Shown: positions 56,222-64,000, counted from the first letter of the stretch. The stretch is DNA of 64,000 bases from CALTSX01 sp051647685 (GCA_051647685.1 JBOFEG010000001.1:6753-70752); one strand, 5' to 3'. Made by a program: numbers and translations. The notes: generated from the sequence alone by a model not told the origin.

Positions 56222-57406
56222 ATGCCTTTATATAAATACCACGCTATAAATGAGAATCAAAAGAAACAATCTGGCATTATTGACGCGGAATCACATATAG
56301 ATGCCTTAGAATTTTTGAATAAGAAAAAAATTTTAACCATCGATTTAAATCCCTATATTTGGAAACCAAAATCAATTACTCTGTCTCGTAAAGAGTTATT
56401 ATTTTTCACCCAAGATCTCTCTCAATTCTTGTGGGCTGGACTTCCTCTCTATGAGAGTTTGCTTGCTTTAGAGGAAAGATACCAAAATACAAAAAATCAC
56501 GCCTTTTTCTTACATCTATGTAATCAAATTAAACAGGGCAGAGCTTTGTCCCAAATACTTAGTGACTTCCCTAAATCATTTGATGTAATTTATATATCTA
56601 TGGTCGGGGCAGCAGAAAAATCTGGGAAACTTGGCCAAATCTTCAAAGAACTTTCTGTAATGATTAATAAATCAGATGCTTTTAAGAAAAAAATTACAGC
56701 AGCACTTACCTATCCTATTTTTTTAATTACTTTTTGTTGTATAGTTCTATATGGATTATTCTTTTTTTTAATCCCAAGTATGCAAGAACTTTTGCAGGGC
56801 AGGAATTTGCATCCAGTCACAGAGGTCGTACTACAAATTAGTCAATTTTTGCAAAAGTATAAAAGAACTCTTGGTGTAGGGTTGTTAAGTACAGCGATCG
56901 CAATTTTTTGTTTCTTTCGTTCTACTATCGGAAAATTGAATTGGCAACGTTTCTCTCTTCATATTCCATTTCTTAAAACATTAATTACTGAATCGGTGCT
57001 AGTGAGATTTTGTAATACGCTTTCCGTATTATTAGAAAGTAATGTACCTTTAATAGAGTCTTTAGATTATTCTAAAAGAGTTATGAATCATTCTATTTTT
57101 CAATCCGTAATAGATAAAGTAGAAACTAGCATAATTGAAGGGAATAAATTATCGACAGAAATTAGTAAATCTAAGCTTTTTCCCAGTATGGCAATTCGTA
57201 TGATTGAAGTTGGCGAACAAGTTGGCAATATCGGAGAAATGCTACAGAATATAGCTCAGATTTATGAGAAAAATCTGGAGAGAACTTTGCAAAAAATTAC
57301 TGTGCTTCTTCAACCGATTTTATTGTTATTTCTCGGAATTGTGGTAGGAACTATTCTACTCTCTGTACTTCTACCTTTAACAGATATGAGCTCTTTTACC
57401 AATTAA
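56222..57406 (+). CDS. gspF: Type II secretion inner membrane protein GspF
   Basis: A 394-residue polytopic platform protein. It has an N-terminal KYHAINENQKKQSGII domain, two GspF domains (LSQFLWAGLPLYESLLALEE with ISMVGAAEKSGKLGQIF, and the repeat LSVLLESNVPLIESLDYSKR with RMIEVGEQVGNIGEML), and three membrane helices (ITFCCIVLYGLFFFLI, TLGVGLLSTAIAIFCFF, LLLFLGIVVGTILLSVLLP). It should contact GspE. It starts 9 bases after the gspE stop. Confidence 0.94.
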   Translation: MPLYKYHAINENQKKQSGIIDAESHIDALEFLNKKKILTIDLNPYIWKPKSITLSRKELLFFTQDLSQFLWAGLPLYESLLALEERYQNTKNHAFFLHLCNQIKQGRALSQILSDFPKSFDVIYISMVGAAEKSGKLGQIFKELSVMINKSDAFKKKITAALTYPIFLITFCCIVLYGLFFFLIPSMQELLQGRNLHPVTEVVLQISQFLQKYKRTLGVGLLSTAIAIFCFFRSTIGKLNWQRFSLHIPFLKTLITESVLVRFCNTLSVLLESNVPLIESLDYSKRVMNHSIFQSVIDKVETSIIEGNKLSTEISKSKLFPSMAIRMIEVGEQVGNIGEMLQNIAQIYEKNLERTLQKITVLLQPILLLFLGIVVGTILLSVLLPLTDMSSFTN

Positions 57407-57420
57407 ATATAAGGAAAAAT

Positions 57421-57801
57421 ATGAAACATATAAAACGCAATATTACCCTTATGGAACTTATGGTAGTGATGGTCATAATAGGGATTATATCGACAGTTAT
57501 TGGTCGAGGAATTAGCGGTAGTTTAGAGAAGGGTAGAAAATTTAAAACCCAGCATAGTCGAAAACAGTTAGAGGAAATTCTTTTATTACAAGTAGCCCTA
57601 GGAGAATGTAGAATAGAAGATCTAAAAGATAGTAATATTGTAGAAGCACAGTTAAAAAAATCAGGTCTAGTTGCTAAGGTGGATGATCTGTTAAAAGATG
57701 GATGGGGTGATCCATATATTATTGATGTAGGGGAAGGCGTGAATGAGATCAAAATTATTTCACAGCATGATGAAAAAAGCGATACCAGCGACAAATCGTA
57801 G
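57421..57801 (+). CDS. gspG: Major pseudopilin GspG-like
   Basis: 126 residues. A type IV prepilin-like N-terminus, NITLMELMVVMVIIGIISTVI, given as motif ITLMELMVVMVIIG with Glu at +5, is followed by a helical stalk and the GspG-type ending DDLLKDGWGDPYII (the DGWGxPY calcium-site motif). The residue before the expected cleavage site is Asn7, not Gly. The usual prepilin peptidase needs Gly at -1. It overlaps the next ORF by 59 bases in another frame. Confidence 0.85.
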   Translation: MKHIKRNITLMELMVVMVIIGIISTVIGRGISGSLEKGRKFKTQHSRKQLEEILLLQVALGECRIEDLKDSNIVEAQLKKSGLVAKVDDLLKDGWGDPYIIDVGEGVNEIKIISQHDEKSDTSDKS

Positions 57802-58243
57802 ATATTTTACGCTCCTTGAAATTCTCGTATGCTTTGTGATCTTAGGAATGATAAGTGTGACGCTACTTAGTTGGGGTAGCTCACTTGTTCAATATCATAG
57901 GTTTCGCCATTCTGTGCAGGGATTATCTAGTAGGCTGGCTCTATGTAAACAAGTAGCTACCTGTTATCAAACTGATGTAGTAGTGGCTATTACAAAGATA
58001 GGAAGCAATAGTTTAGAATTGTCATGCATGACTCTCGGTAAAATTCATTCTTTAGAAGGATTCCTATATAAAAAAAAAATATACAATGGAATTAAACAAA
58101 TACTAATAGATGGGCAAGAAATAGAAAATGTACATATTCAAATTTTTTCCAATCTATGTTTCCCGGAAAAGATTACTCTTTGTTCTGTTAAAGATGAAAA
58201 AATTGATATTGATATTGGTAATCTTTTGATCTCCACAAATTGA
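57743..58243 (+). CDS. Pseudopilin GspH-like
   Basis: 166 residues. GGGGAAGG lies before the ATG at 57743; an ATG 8 codons later (MMKKAIPATNRRYFTL) is the alternative. The prepilin segment is YFTLLEILVCFVILGMISV with Glu at +5 and a basic leader of about 21 residues. The residue before Phe is Tyr, not Gly. The C-terminal part has three or four beta strands. Likely a minor pseudopilin (GspH/I type, as C. trachomatis CT568). It is the last gene of the operon. Confidence 0.75.
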   Translation: MRSKLFHSMMKKAIPATNRRYFTLLEILVCFVILGMISVTLLSWGSSLVQYHRFRHSVQGLSSRLALCKQVATCYQTDVVVAITKIGSNSLELSCMTLGKIHSLEGFLYKKKIYNGIKQILIDGQEIENVHIQIFSNLCFPEKITLCSVKDEKIDIDIGNLLISTN

Positions 58244-58278
58244 TTTCAACGAACTCACATACTTTAAAAGACAATTAT

Positions 58279-59061
58279 TTAGTCTGACTCTTTACGTATA
58301 TATGCATAACGCCCACGGAAGGGTGGTTTTTTAGGAAAATCTAGTCTAGCTATCGTAGCATTGAGTGTATATTCAAAACCTAAATCAGCACTCGCTTTTG
58401 TAACAACAAACTCCCATAATGCAAGTATGTCTTTTAAAACTTCTCCTTGATAATAGATAGCGAGATAAAAGATGTGGTCTTCTTCTGTAACATCAACTAT
58501 TACAAATCTCATTTCTGGTGTAACGACCCCAAGCAGGGCTCGTTGAACCGCTATCAATGCATAAGCAATAAGTGGTTCTGTTTCAAAAGAAATACCTTTT
58601 GCTCTAGAGGGAATTATAATGTTCCCATTTTCTGTATCATGTACAACGCCTATAGTTGTTGGGGTTATTTCTTCTGTTACTGGGTGGATGAAATTTCCTA
58701 TAGTTCTCTCAAAATGGATGAATTTTCTCGAAAGAAAGTGATCGATTGTATGTTTTATTTCACCTTCTTTTCTAAGATAAGCATATCTGCCAGGAAATGG
58801 AATAAGAGCAGGGTAATCGAGCCGTTCGATACTTTCATCTGGGAAAAAATTACCCGGCAATGCTGCCGTAGTTTCTGTACAAGCACAATTCCAAAGTTCA
58901 ACGGTATCTTCAGAAACTTCTCCATCATAGTAGAAGCGAATATAAAATAATGATCTGTCTTTACTTGTGCTAATGATAACTGCTCGTAATTCTGGCGTTA
59001 TCGTTTCCAATAAAGCTCCTTGGATAGACAGGAGGGCATCATCAATTAAAAACATGTTCAT
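58279..59061 (-). CDS. Two-repeat immunity protein candidate for the upstream toxin
   Basis: I start it at the ATG at 59061 (MNMFLIDDALLSIQ), three bases past the toxin stop seen in the -1 frame, with AAAGAG upstream; the longer frame only reads through toxin sequence. About 260 residues in two direct repeats. Repeat 1: SIQGALLETITPELRAVIIS, FYIRFYYDGEVSEDTVELW, RLDYPALIPFPGRYAYLRKE. Repeat 2: AVQRALLGVVTPEMRFVIVD, FYLAIYYQGEVLKDILALW, RLDFPKKPPFRGRYAYIRKE. The unit resembles small immunity-type proteins seen beside chlamydial toxins. Position directly downstream of a polymorphic toxin supports this. The repeat duplication is unusual. Confidence 0.7.
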   Translation of the reverse strand: MNMFLIDDALLSIQGALLETITPELRAVIISTSKDRSLFYIRFYYDGEVSEDTVELWNCACTETTAALPGNFFPDESIERLDYPALIPFPGRYAYLRKEGEIKHTIDHFLSRKFIHFERTIGNFIHPVTEEITPTTIGVVHDTENGNIIIPSRAKGISFETEPLIAYALIAVQRALLGVVTPEMRFVIVDVTEEDHIFYLAIYYQGEVLKDILALWEFVVTKASADLGFEYTLNATIARLDFPKKPPFRGRYAYIRKESD

Positions 59062-60793
59062 ATTCACTCTTTTGGAAAAGTAGGAACAATATGTATGCCA
59101 TCTTTTGCATAATGAATTTTCCCCAGGTAGTTCGTGTTTTAATGCCTGTTTTTCGATTAACATGATACCCTATAAACTCTTTAAAATTTATTATTTCTTT
59201 ATATCCAGGAGTTCCTGGCGTGATTTTACTATCTTTTATTCCTGTCCCTGCATGATTTTTTGCAAGTATTTCTGGATGACTATGTTCAAAAATACTTTTG
59301 TTGAGTTCTGCATTATAATTATTATGTCCTATTACATGCTTACCTTGCTTTCCTGAAGCTACTTTTAAATTTGCCTCTTTTACTATTTGCGCTCTTATAG
59401 CTGCTCTTTCTTTTGCAGTTATTTTGATCAACTGTTTATTAGCTTCACTGAATTTCATAGCCTCATAGGTCATGACGCTATTGGCTTTTTTTAAATTTTG
59501 GTAGTATCGAAGTCCCTTTTTTATTCCCATTCCCGCAAAAATATCTACGCCATATTTTCCTATGATCCGTCCAGATAAAGCTCCTTTTTCTCTATCATCT
59601 AATGTGTCCCAATTTTCTATTAACTGTTGAAGTTCCGGAACTAGTTGTCCGAGGTATTCTTTTGGAGTATGAGTTCTTACAAATTCTATGCAATCTTGTG
59701 TTGCCTGTACTATTTCGAAAGAAACATGGATAGGATCTTGAGCAAAAGCCCAGAGTCCTTGTCCAAATCCATACATGGAGGAAAGAAGGGACGGAATGTA
59801 TTCAATAGCAGCTTCCGTTCCACCCTGGAGAATTCCATCTGTTAATCCCAAAGAAAATGTGAGAAAACTGACACAGTCGTTTGGAATAGAAGTTGGTTTG
59901 ATGCCAGATTGGATGTAATCTTGCAGCGATTCATCAAAATTGCCTAACTCAAAATAAGCAGTAGCTCTTTCGAAATAAGCTTGCTTATTTGTGGGATCTT
60001 TTTTAATAGTTTCATCAAGGATCTCTAAGGCTGATCCAAATTGATTAGTGTTACTATATGCTTTCCCAAGATCTATAGAAAAACTGAAAGCCGTTCCCCA
60101 TGTACTTTGTATTAAGTTCTCTACCTCTTTATTATTTATAATTTTCTTAATACATTCGATGGCATCTAAATTTTTTCCAAGCTGTAGAGCTAGTAATCCT
60201 TTATCTGCAAAATAGTATGGAGATTTGTATGTATTCATTTCGTAAAGATTTTCAAATTTTTCTTGTACGTACTTCCATATATTATGTAACTTATTTCGAA
60301 CTATAAATATTTCTTGTCGAGAGAAATTTTTGATGTGTGTGGGTTGTTCAAACCACCAAAAAATGTAATCAAATCCTTTCCAAAAATCTAAATATAAGGG
60401 CTCCGGTGGAAGCCATCCTTCAATATAAAGACTGGATCCAAATAGAGACTTATATTTAGGATGTAAAGATTGGGAATAAGCTTCCTCGACTAATGTAGAA
60501 ACAGAGTAAGCTAGCCCTTCTCTTTCACCGTGCAGCCCTGGAATAAATTCAAATCGTTCTTCCTCCCATTCATCATAATAGTCATCATCCCAATAATAAT
60601 CGCCAATCTCATCTGAATCCTCACCTGTATCTACTGTAGCAAGAAAACTACTACACCTATTTTCTTTGCATGTCTCGCGCAATGGAAATGCCGGACATGT
60701 ATCTCCTTGCACTTCTTTTATGAAAAGAAAAAAAGATAAATATAGAAAAATTCGAATAGGAATGCTCAAAGGTTGAGAGTGCATAATTTTCAT
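59042..60793 (-). CDS. Secreted polymorphic toxin with TPRs and Ntox50-type C-terminus
   Basis: 583 residues as framed. A signal peptide (ending near EVQG) precedes an acidic Cys-containing stretch, then TPR-like helices (GKNLDAIECIKKIINNKE, SALEILDETIKKDPTNKQAYFERATAYFELGNFDESL), a glycine-rich/helical pretoxin region (EKGALSGRIIGKYGVDIFAG), and a C-terminal domain starting GKQGKHVIGHNNYN that matches polymorphic toxin type 50, a predicted RNase. That family ends in a GxIHYxKxGxHIVP motif, which is present but in the -1 frame: the given frame departs after TTWGK at GGGGAAAATTC (59117-59124 on the complement). A -1 shift gives KIHYAKDGIHIVPTFPKE and a stop at 59064-59066, next to the immunity gene. 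Confidence 0.75.
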   Translation of the reverse strand: MKIMHSQPLSIPIRIFLYLSFFLFIKEVQGDTCPAFPLRETCKENRCSSFLATVDTGEDSDEIGDYYWDDDYYDEWEEERFEFIPGLHGEREGLAYSVSTLVEEAYSQSLHPKYKSLFGSSLYIEGWLPPEPLYLDFWKGFDYIFWWFEQPTHIKNFSRQEIFIVRNKLHNIWKYVQEKFENLYEMNTYKSPYYFADKGLLALQLGKNLDAIECIKKIINNKEVENLIQSTWGTAFSFSIDLGKAYSNTNQFGSALEILDETIKKDPTNKQAYFERATAYFELGNFDESLQDYIQSGIKPTSIPNDCVSFLTFSLGLTDGILQGGTEAAIEYIPSLLSSMYGFGQGLWAFAQDPIHVSFEIVQATQDCIEFVRTHTPKEYLGQLVPELQQLIENWDTLDDREKGALSGRIIGKYGVDIFAGMGIKKGLRYYQNLKKANSVMTYEAMKFSEANKQLIKITAKERAAIRAQIVKEANLKVASGKQGKHVIGHNNYNAELNKSIFEHSHPEILAKNHAGTGIKDSKITPGTPGYKEIINFKEFIGYHVNRKTGIKTRTTWGKFIMQKMAYILFLLFQKSEYEHVFN

Positions 60794-60964
60794 AATCTTT
60801 TCTCACTGTTTTTTTTAACAAAGAAGAAAAACATATGAGCTTATTTTTGTAAAAAATAATTTATTTAACTTTGCTACTTGCTTCTACACCTTTGTGTATT
60901 CCTTTTCTTTTTCTAAGAAATATTGTATAAAGTAATTTGTCTTGTTAACAAAGGGGTTATTATT

Positions 60965-63565
60965 ATGAAAACCTATTTCTATTTGATCGCACTTGTAGCC
61001 TGTATATTTCCAATATTCGGAAATACTATGGAAGAGATACAGCCAGTAATCCCCATTGCACAAGAACTAAAAAAAAGAATGCCCGAATGGATGCCGAAAA
61101 TTGTAAAACATTATGAAAGCGGCAGCCCAGAGATTGTTATTTTTTATGAGGAAGATGAAGAGGAGGTCTTGCAACCGGTTAAAAGAATCCGATTTTATGA
61201 AGATTCAAAACCTTTTGAAGAAACTGATTTAATTCAAGTTGAAGAGGGATCTCCTGCCCATCAGAAATACTCAACTACTATTGTGCCTCATGGAATGAGC
61301 GTGCATTTCTCGCCACAAGGATCTATTAAAGAAGTATTGTACTTCGATAAAGGATTACTGCATGGAACATGTATGAAGTATTATCCGGATGGAAGTACTC
61401 ATAGTTCCATGGTCTATAATCAAGGAGAGCGAAATGGAGAGGCAGTTCGCTTTTATGAAAATGGAAAAAAAGCAGAAGAATGCACATACCGAGCAGATAA
61501 ACTGGAAGGGGAATATATCTCTTATTTTGAAAATGGCAATCAAGAAAAAATTATTCCCCATACCAATGGCAAGCCACATGGTCGGGCTGTACATTTCTAT
61601 GAGAATAGACGAATCCGACATTATTTTAATTTTGTCGAGGGAGAATTACAATCAGGCCATGAAACTCCAGCAATTATGACTTATGATGAAGAGGGCAATC
61701 TCTATGAAACTCAAAATTTTCAATGTGGCAAACCAAGCGGTTCCTATATTAAATATTATAAGAATGGGAGAGAAAGTTATCATGCAGAGTATGTAGAGGG
61801 TAAAATACATGGGATGGAATATTTCTATTCGCTGGAAGGACTTGTTATTGGGAAAGGCAGATATGAAATGGGAAAACGCTTTGGAAAACATTGGAAAAAT
61901 CACGTCGATGGTACAGTCGCATTTTTAGCTGAATACGATTCTTATGGCCATTTAACGCAACCCATAGTCGAATTCGATGAAAAAGGCTCTAAAATTTCAG
62001 AATATAGCATTGTAGAAGACAAGCTAGATGGAAATATTAAAAAATGGAGCGATACCGGCGTTTTATTGATTGATTGTCGATATAACAACGGACAATTCGA
62101 CGGCACCCAAAAAGAATATTATCCATCTGGGCAATTGAAATTTAGTGCTGAATATAAAAATGGTGTAAAAAATGGAGAAATTGCGGAATGGTTTGAAGAT
62201 GGATCTATTTCTTTCTATGCCAATTTTAAAGACAATGTACAAGAAGGCGAAGCTATTGAAAACTATAAATCAGGTAGTCCTAAAAATAGAAGTTTTTACA
62301 AAAATGGCAAATTGCATGGAGCCTATCAAGAATGGTATCCGAACGGAACGCTAAAAGTAGATACTTGTTACATCGATGGAAAACGAGAAGGACAACATCG
62401 AATATGGAATCAGGCAAATCAGCTTTTGCTTGAGGTATCTTATAAAAATGATCTTCCTGTAGGGACAATGCATTCTTATTACGATAATGGACAACTTAAA
62501 GAGAGAGCAGAGTTTACACAGGACGGTAAAAGACAAGGTCTTTACGAAGAATTTTATGAAAGTGGAGTTCTCAAACTGTGCCTCTCTTACAAAGATAATA
62601 ATGTTCACGGAAAAGTGCAAGGATGGTATGAAGATGAGTCGCTCGCTTATCTTCGATATTTTGAAAATGGAGTTCCAATAGGGGAGCAAATAGAGTATCA
62701 CCCATCTACTGGTAATCCTTCTAGAATATCGTGTTTTAATGTAAATGGCCAGATGGATGGAGAGCAGAGAACATTTTATGAGAATGGGAATTGCAGCACG
62801 ATAATCACCTATAAGGATGGAATTCTCGACGGACATAAAGCCCGTTGGGATGAATATGGCAATTTGAGAGAAGAGGCTTTCTATGAGAATGGTAAATTAG
62901 AGGGCAGATTTTTTGAGCGAGATAACGAAGGCCGAGAAGTTTATCTTCATTACCAAAAAAACAAAAAAAATGGTCGCTATGAAATATATTATCCCTTTAA
63001 GTCAGGAGAAGAAAAAGTTTGCGCCCTGCGTGGAACTTTCAAATCTAATAAATTAGAAGGAACCGTTACGGAATACAATGAATCCGGAATGATCGTCAGT
63101 GAAACGCAATATGAAAATGGTGTCAAATCCGATATCTCTACACTCTTTGATGGAAAGGGCAATAAGGTTATTGAAATCCATTTTGTAAAAGATCAAAGAC
63201 ATGGCCCAGCCACCTACTTTTTTCCCAACGGTAAAATATATAAACAAGTAACTTTTGTAGATGATAAAAAAGAAGGCAAGGAAACTACTTATGATATGCA
63301 AGGCAAGATTCTTAGTATCTACTCCTATCATCTGGATAAATTACACGGTCTCTCACAACACTGGAATAATAAAGGCGTCTTAATTTTTGAAGGCGAATAT
63401 TTCGATGGAATGAAACATGGCGTATTCAATAAATACTATGAAGATGGCACACCCTACGTACTTCAGTTCTTTCAAATGGATCAACTTCACGGAACAAAAC
63501 AGATGTATGATAAATTTGGACAAGTAACAGAATTCCAATACAATAATGGAGAGAAGTTACAATAA
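60965..63565 (+). CDS. Large secreted MORN-repeat protein
   Basis: I choose the ATG at 60965, with GGGG 8 bases upstream and a signal peptide directly after it (YLIALVACIFPIFGNT); the earlier ATG lies 14 codons upstream without a site. 866 residues: about 130 non-repeat residues, then roughly 30 MORN_2-type repeats of 22-24 residues, for example HGTCMKYYPDGSTHSSMVYN, NGEAVRFYENGKKAEECTY and DGNIKKWSDTGVLLIDCRY. The repeats should form an elongated solenoid. It is secreted and unanchored. It is a longer relative of the lipoprotein at 3741-5024. Its function is unknown. Confidence 0.83.
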   Translation: MKTYFYLIALVACIFPIFGNTMEEIQPVIPIAQELKKRMPEWMPKIVKHYESGSPEIVIFYEEDEEEVLQPVKRIRFYEDSKPFEETDLIQVEEGSPAHQKYSTTIVPHGMSVHFSPQGSIKEVLYFDKGLLHGTCMKYYPDGSTHSSMVYNQGERNGEAVRFYENGKKAEECTYRADKLEGEYISYFENGNQEKIIPHTNGKPHGRAVHFYENRRIRHYFNFVEGELQSGHETPAIMTYDEEGNLYETQNFQCGKPSGSYIKYYKNGRESYHAEYVEGKIHGMEYFYSLEGLVIGKGRYEMGKRFGKHWKNHVDGTVAFLAEYDSYGHLTQPIVEFDEKGSKISEYSIVEDKLDGNIKKWSDTGVLLIDCRYNNGQFDGTQKEYYPSGQLKFSAEYKNGVKNGEIAEWFEDGSISFYANFKDNVQEGEAIENYKSGSPKNRSFYKNGKLHGAYQEWYPNGTLKVDTCYIDGKREGQHRIWNQANQLLLEVSYKNDLPVGTMHSYYDNGQLKERAEFTQDGKRQGLYEEFYESGVLKLCLSYKDNNVHGKVQGWYEDESLAYLRYFENGVPIGEQIEYHPSTGNPSRISCFNVNGQMDGEQRTFYENGNCSTIITYKDGILDGHKARWDEYGNLREEAFYENGKLEGRFFERDNEGREVYLHYQKNKKNGRYEIYYPFKSGEEKVCALRGTFKSNKLEGTVTEYNESGMIVSETQYENGVKSDISTLFDGKGNKVIEIHFVKDQRHGPATYFFPNGKIYKQVTFVDDKKEGKETTYDMQGKILSIYSYHLDKLHGLSQHWNNKGVLIFEGEYFDGMKHGVFNKYYEDGTPYVLQFFQMDQLHGTKQMYDKFGQVTEFQYNNGEKLQ

Positions 63566-63866
63566 GATAGACAATTATTTTTCTAATTTATTACATAATA
63601 AACATACAATATATTAAAAATAATTTTGAAGAGATTCGGTAAATGAAGCCATAAGCCATTATATTTTTTTACTATTTTCTCTCCAAATCTCTCTGCATTC
63701 ACAAACGGCCACTGTCACCCCTAATGCTGACACTGGAGCAGGATCTTTGCGTCAAGCTATCATTGACATTAATGCTGGTTAAATAATAAGTAGTTGCTAC
63801 TTTTTGCGTGCTTTTATTTTTCTGAATTGAGATAAAAATATTTTTAATTATGGGGGGGGTAAAAAG
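63566..63866. other. Spacer holding a broken adhesin fragment and a G8 tract
   Basis: 301 bases. It contains a frame fragment described separately (63660-63782) and, just before the next gene, eight G residues (63852-63859). No promoter is obvious. Confidence 0.4.
63660..63782 (+). pseudogene. N-terminal remnant of a beta-helix surface protein
   Basis: Reading this frame gives a signal-like FFLLFSLQISLHSQ followed by ATVTPNADTGAGSLRQAIID and a stop after INAG. NADTGAGSLRQAIIDIN is clearly related to NNNDSGTGSLRAAIEQIN of the gene starting 85 bases downstream. There is no in-frame start codon upstream; the nearest ATG (63643) is in another frame and stops after three codons. This looks like a truncated, dead paralogue. 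Confidence 0.6.
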
Positions 63867-64000
63867 ATGAAACGAGAATTTAATTTAGTAGGATTGTTTG
63901 TAATTGGGTGTTCGTTTTGTCTTTATTCTGCAAATGTGAATGTTACTAATAATAATGATAGTGGTACAGGTAGTTTGCGTGCGGCTATTGAACAAATTAA
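63867..64000 (+). CDS. Surface adhesin/beta-helix protein, 5' end only
   Basis: The window ends inside the gene. The visible 44 codons encode a signal peptide (MKREFNLVGLFVIGCSFCLY, cleavage near YSA) and VNVTNNNDSGTGSLRAAIEQ. The GSLRxAI motif at the mature N-terminus marks secreted beta-helix proteins, such as Pmp-like or other adhesins. The ATG lies 7 bases after a G8 run, which therefore may act as its Shine-Dalgarno. Full identity cannot be judged from this piece. Confidence 0.7.
   Translation, partial: MKREFNLVGLFVIGCSFCLYSANVNVTNNNDSGTGSLRAAIEQI

Noticed and set aside
1..64000. CRISPR arrays, insertion sequences, rRNA genes
   Set aside because: I saw no regularly spaced identical repeats with unique spacers, no transposase frame and no rRNA-like sequence.

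Overview
This is an AT-rich chromosomal segment from a member of the Chlamydiae, most likely an environmental lineage of the Simkania/Rhabdochlamydia type rather than genus Chlamydia. The evidence is a set of chlamydial hallmarks: GreA with a very long N-terminal extension; the trio thrS, chromosomal parA (pGP5-like) and a pGP6-like gene, which in C. trachomatis are CT581-CT583; a type II secretion cluster gspD-E-F-G-H; sigma-66 (rpoD) next to rpsT; tyrB followed by mreC; and a tandem family of cysteine-rich MOMP-like porins. The family assignment rests on porin style and base composition and is an inference.

Layout. 0.2-8.4 kb: greA, rdgB, two small secreted proteins, a MORN-repeat lipoprotein with GspL/GspM-like membrane genes (minus strand), then yggT-dus. 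8.5-14.1 kb: four MOMP-like porin genes and one decayed copy, all on the minus strand. 14.3-18.0 kb: glk, recA, ispA and a GlmU-like acyltransferase. 18.1-18.5 kb: an intergenic array of eight DnaA-box-like 9-mers in two opposed groups, flanked by AT-rich DNA and followed by tRNA-Pro; hand counts of third-position G versus C change sign across this point, so it is the best candidate for the replication origin. 18.6-26.1 kb: ung, a frameshifted MFS transporter, dapA, a DinD-pGP6 fusion gene, parA and thrS. 26.2-30.0 kb: a split coiled-coil gene, an AaxA/OprB-like porin and an LplT-like MFS protein. 30.0-38.3 kb: an overlapping recC-recB-recD operon. 38.3-50.8 kb: a coiled-coil protein, rpsT, rpoD overlapping tRNA-Ala, tyrB, mreC, a putative effector ending in the CaaX box CSIM, a possible type III translocator, a CDP-glycerol glycerophosphotransferase-like protein, mutY and two small membrane proteins. 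51-58.2 kb: the type II secretion operon. 58.3-60.8 kb: a secreted polymorphic toxin with TPRs and an Ntox50-type C-terminus, plus a two-repeat immunity candidate. 60.9-64 kb: a large MORN-repeat protein, a broken adhesin fragment and the start of a beta-helix-type surface protein behind a G8 tract.

The most interesting points are the origin-like array, the toxin/immunity pair whose toxin reaches its conserved end only by a -1 frameshift at G GGA AAA, the DinD-pGP6 fusion, and the CaaX-tailed protein. Three genes need a -1 shift at a homopolymer-type slippery sequence. That may be real slippage or one-base undercalls in the assembly, and reads must decide.
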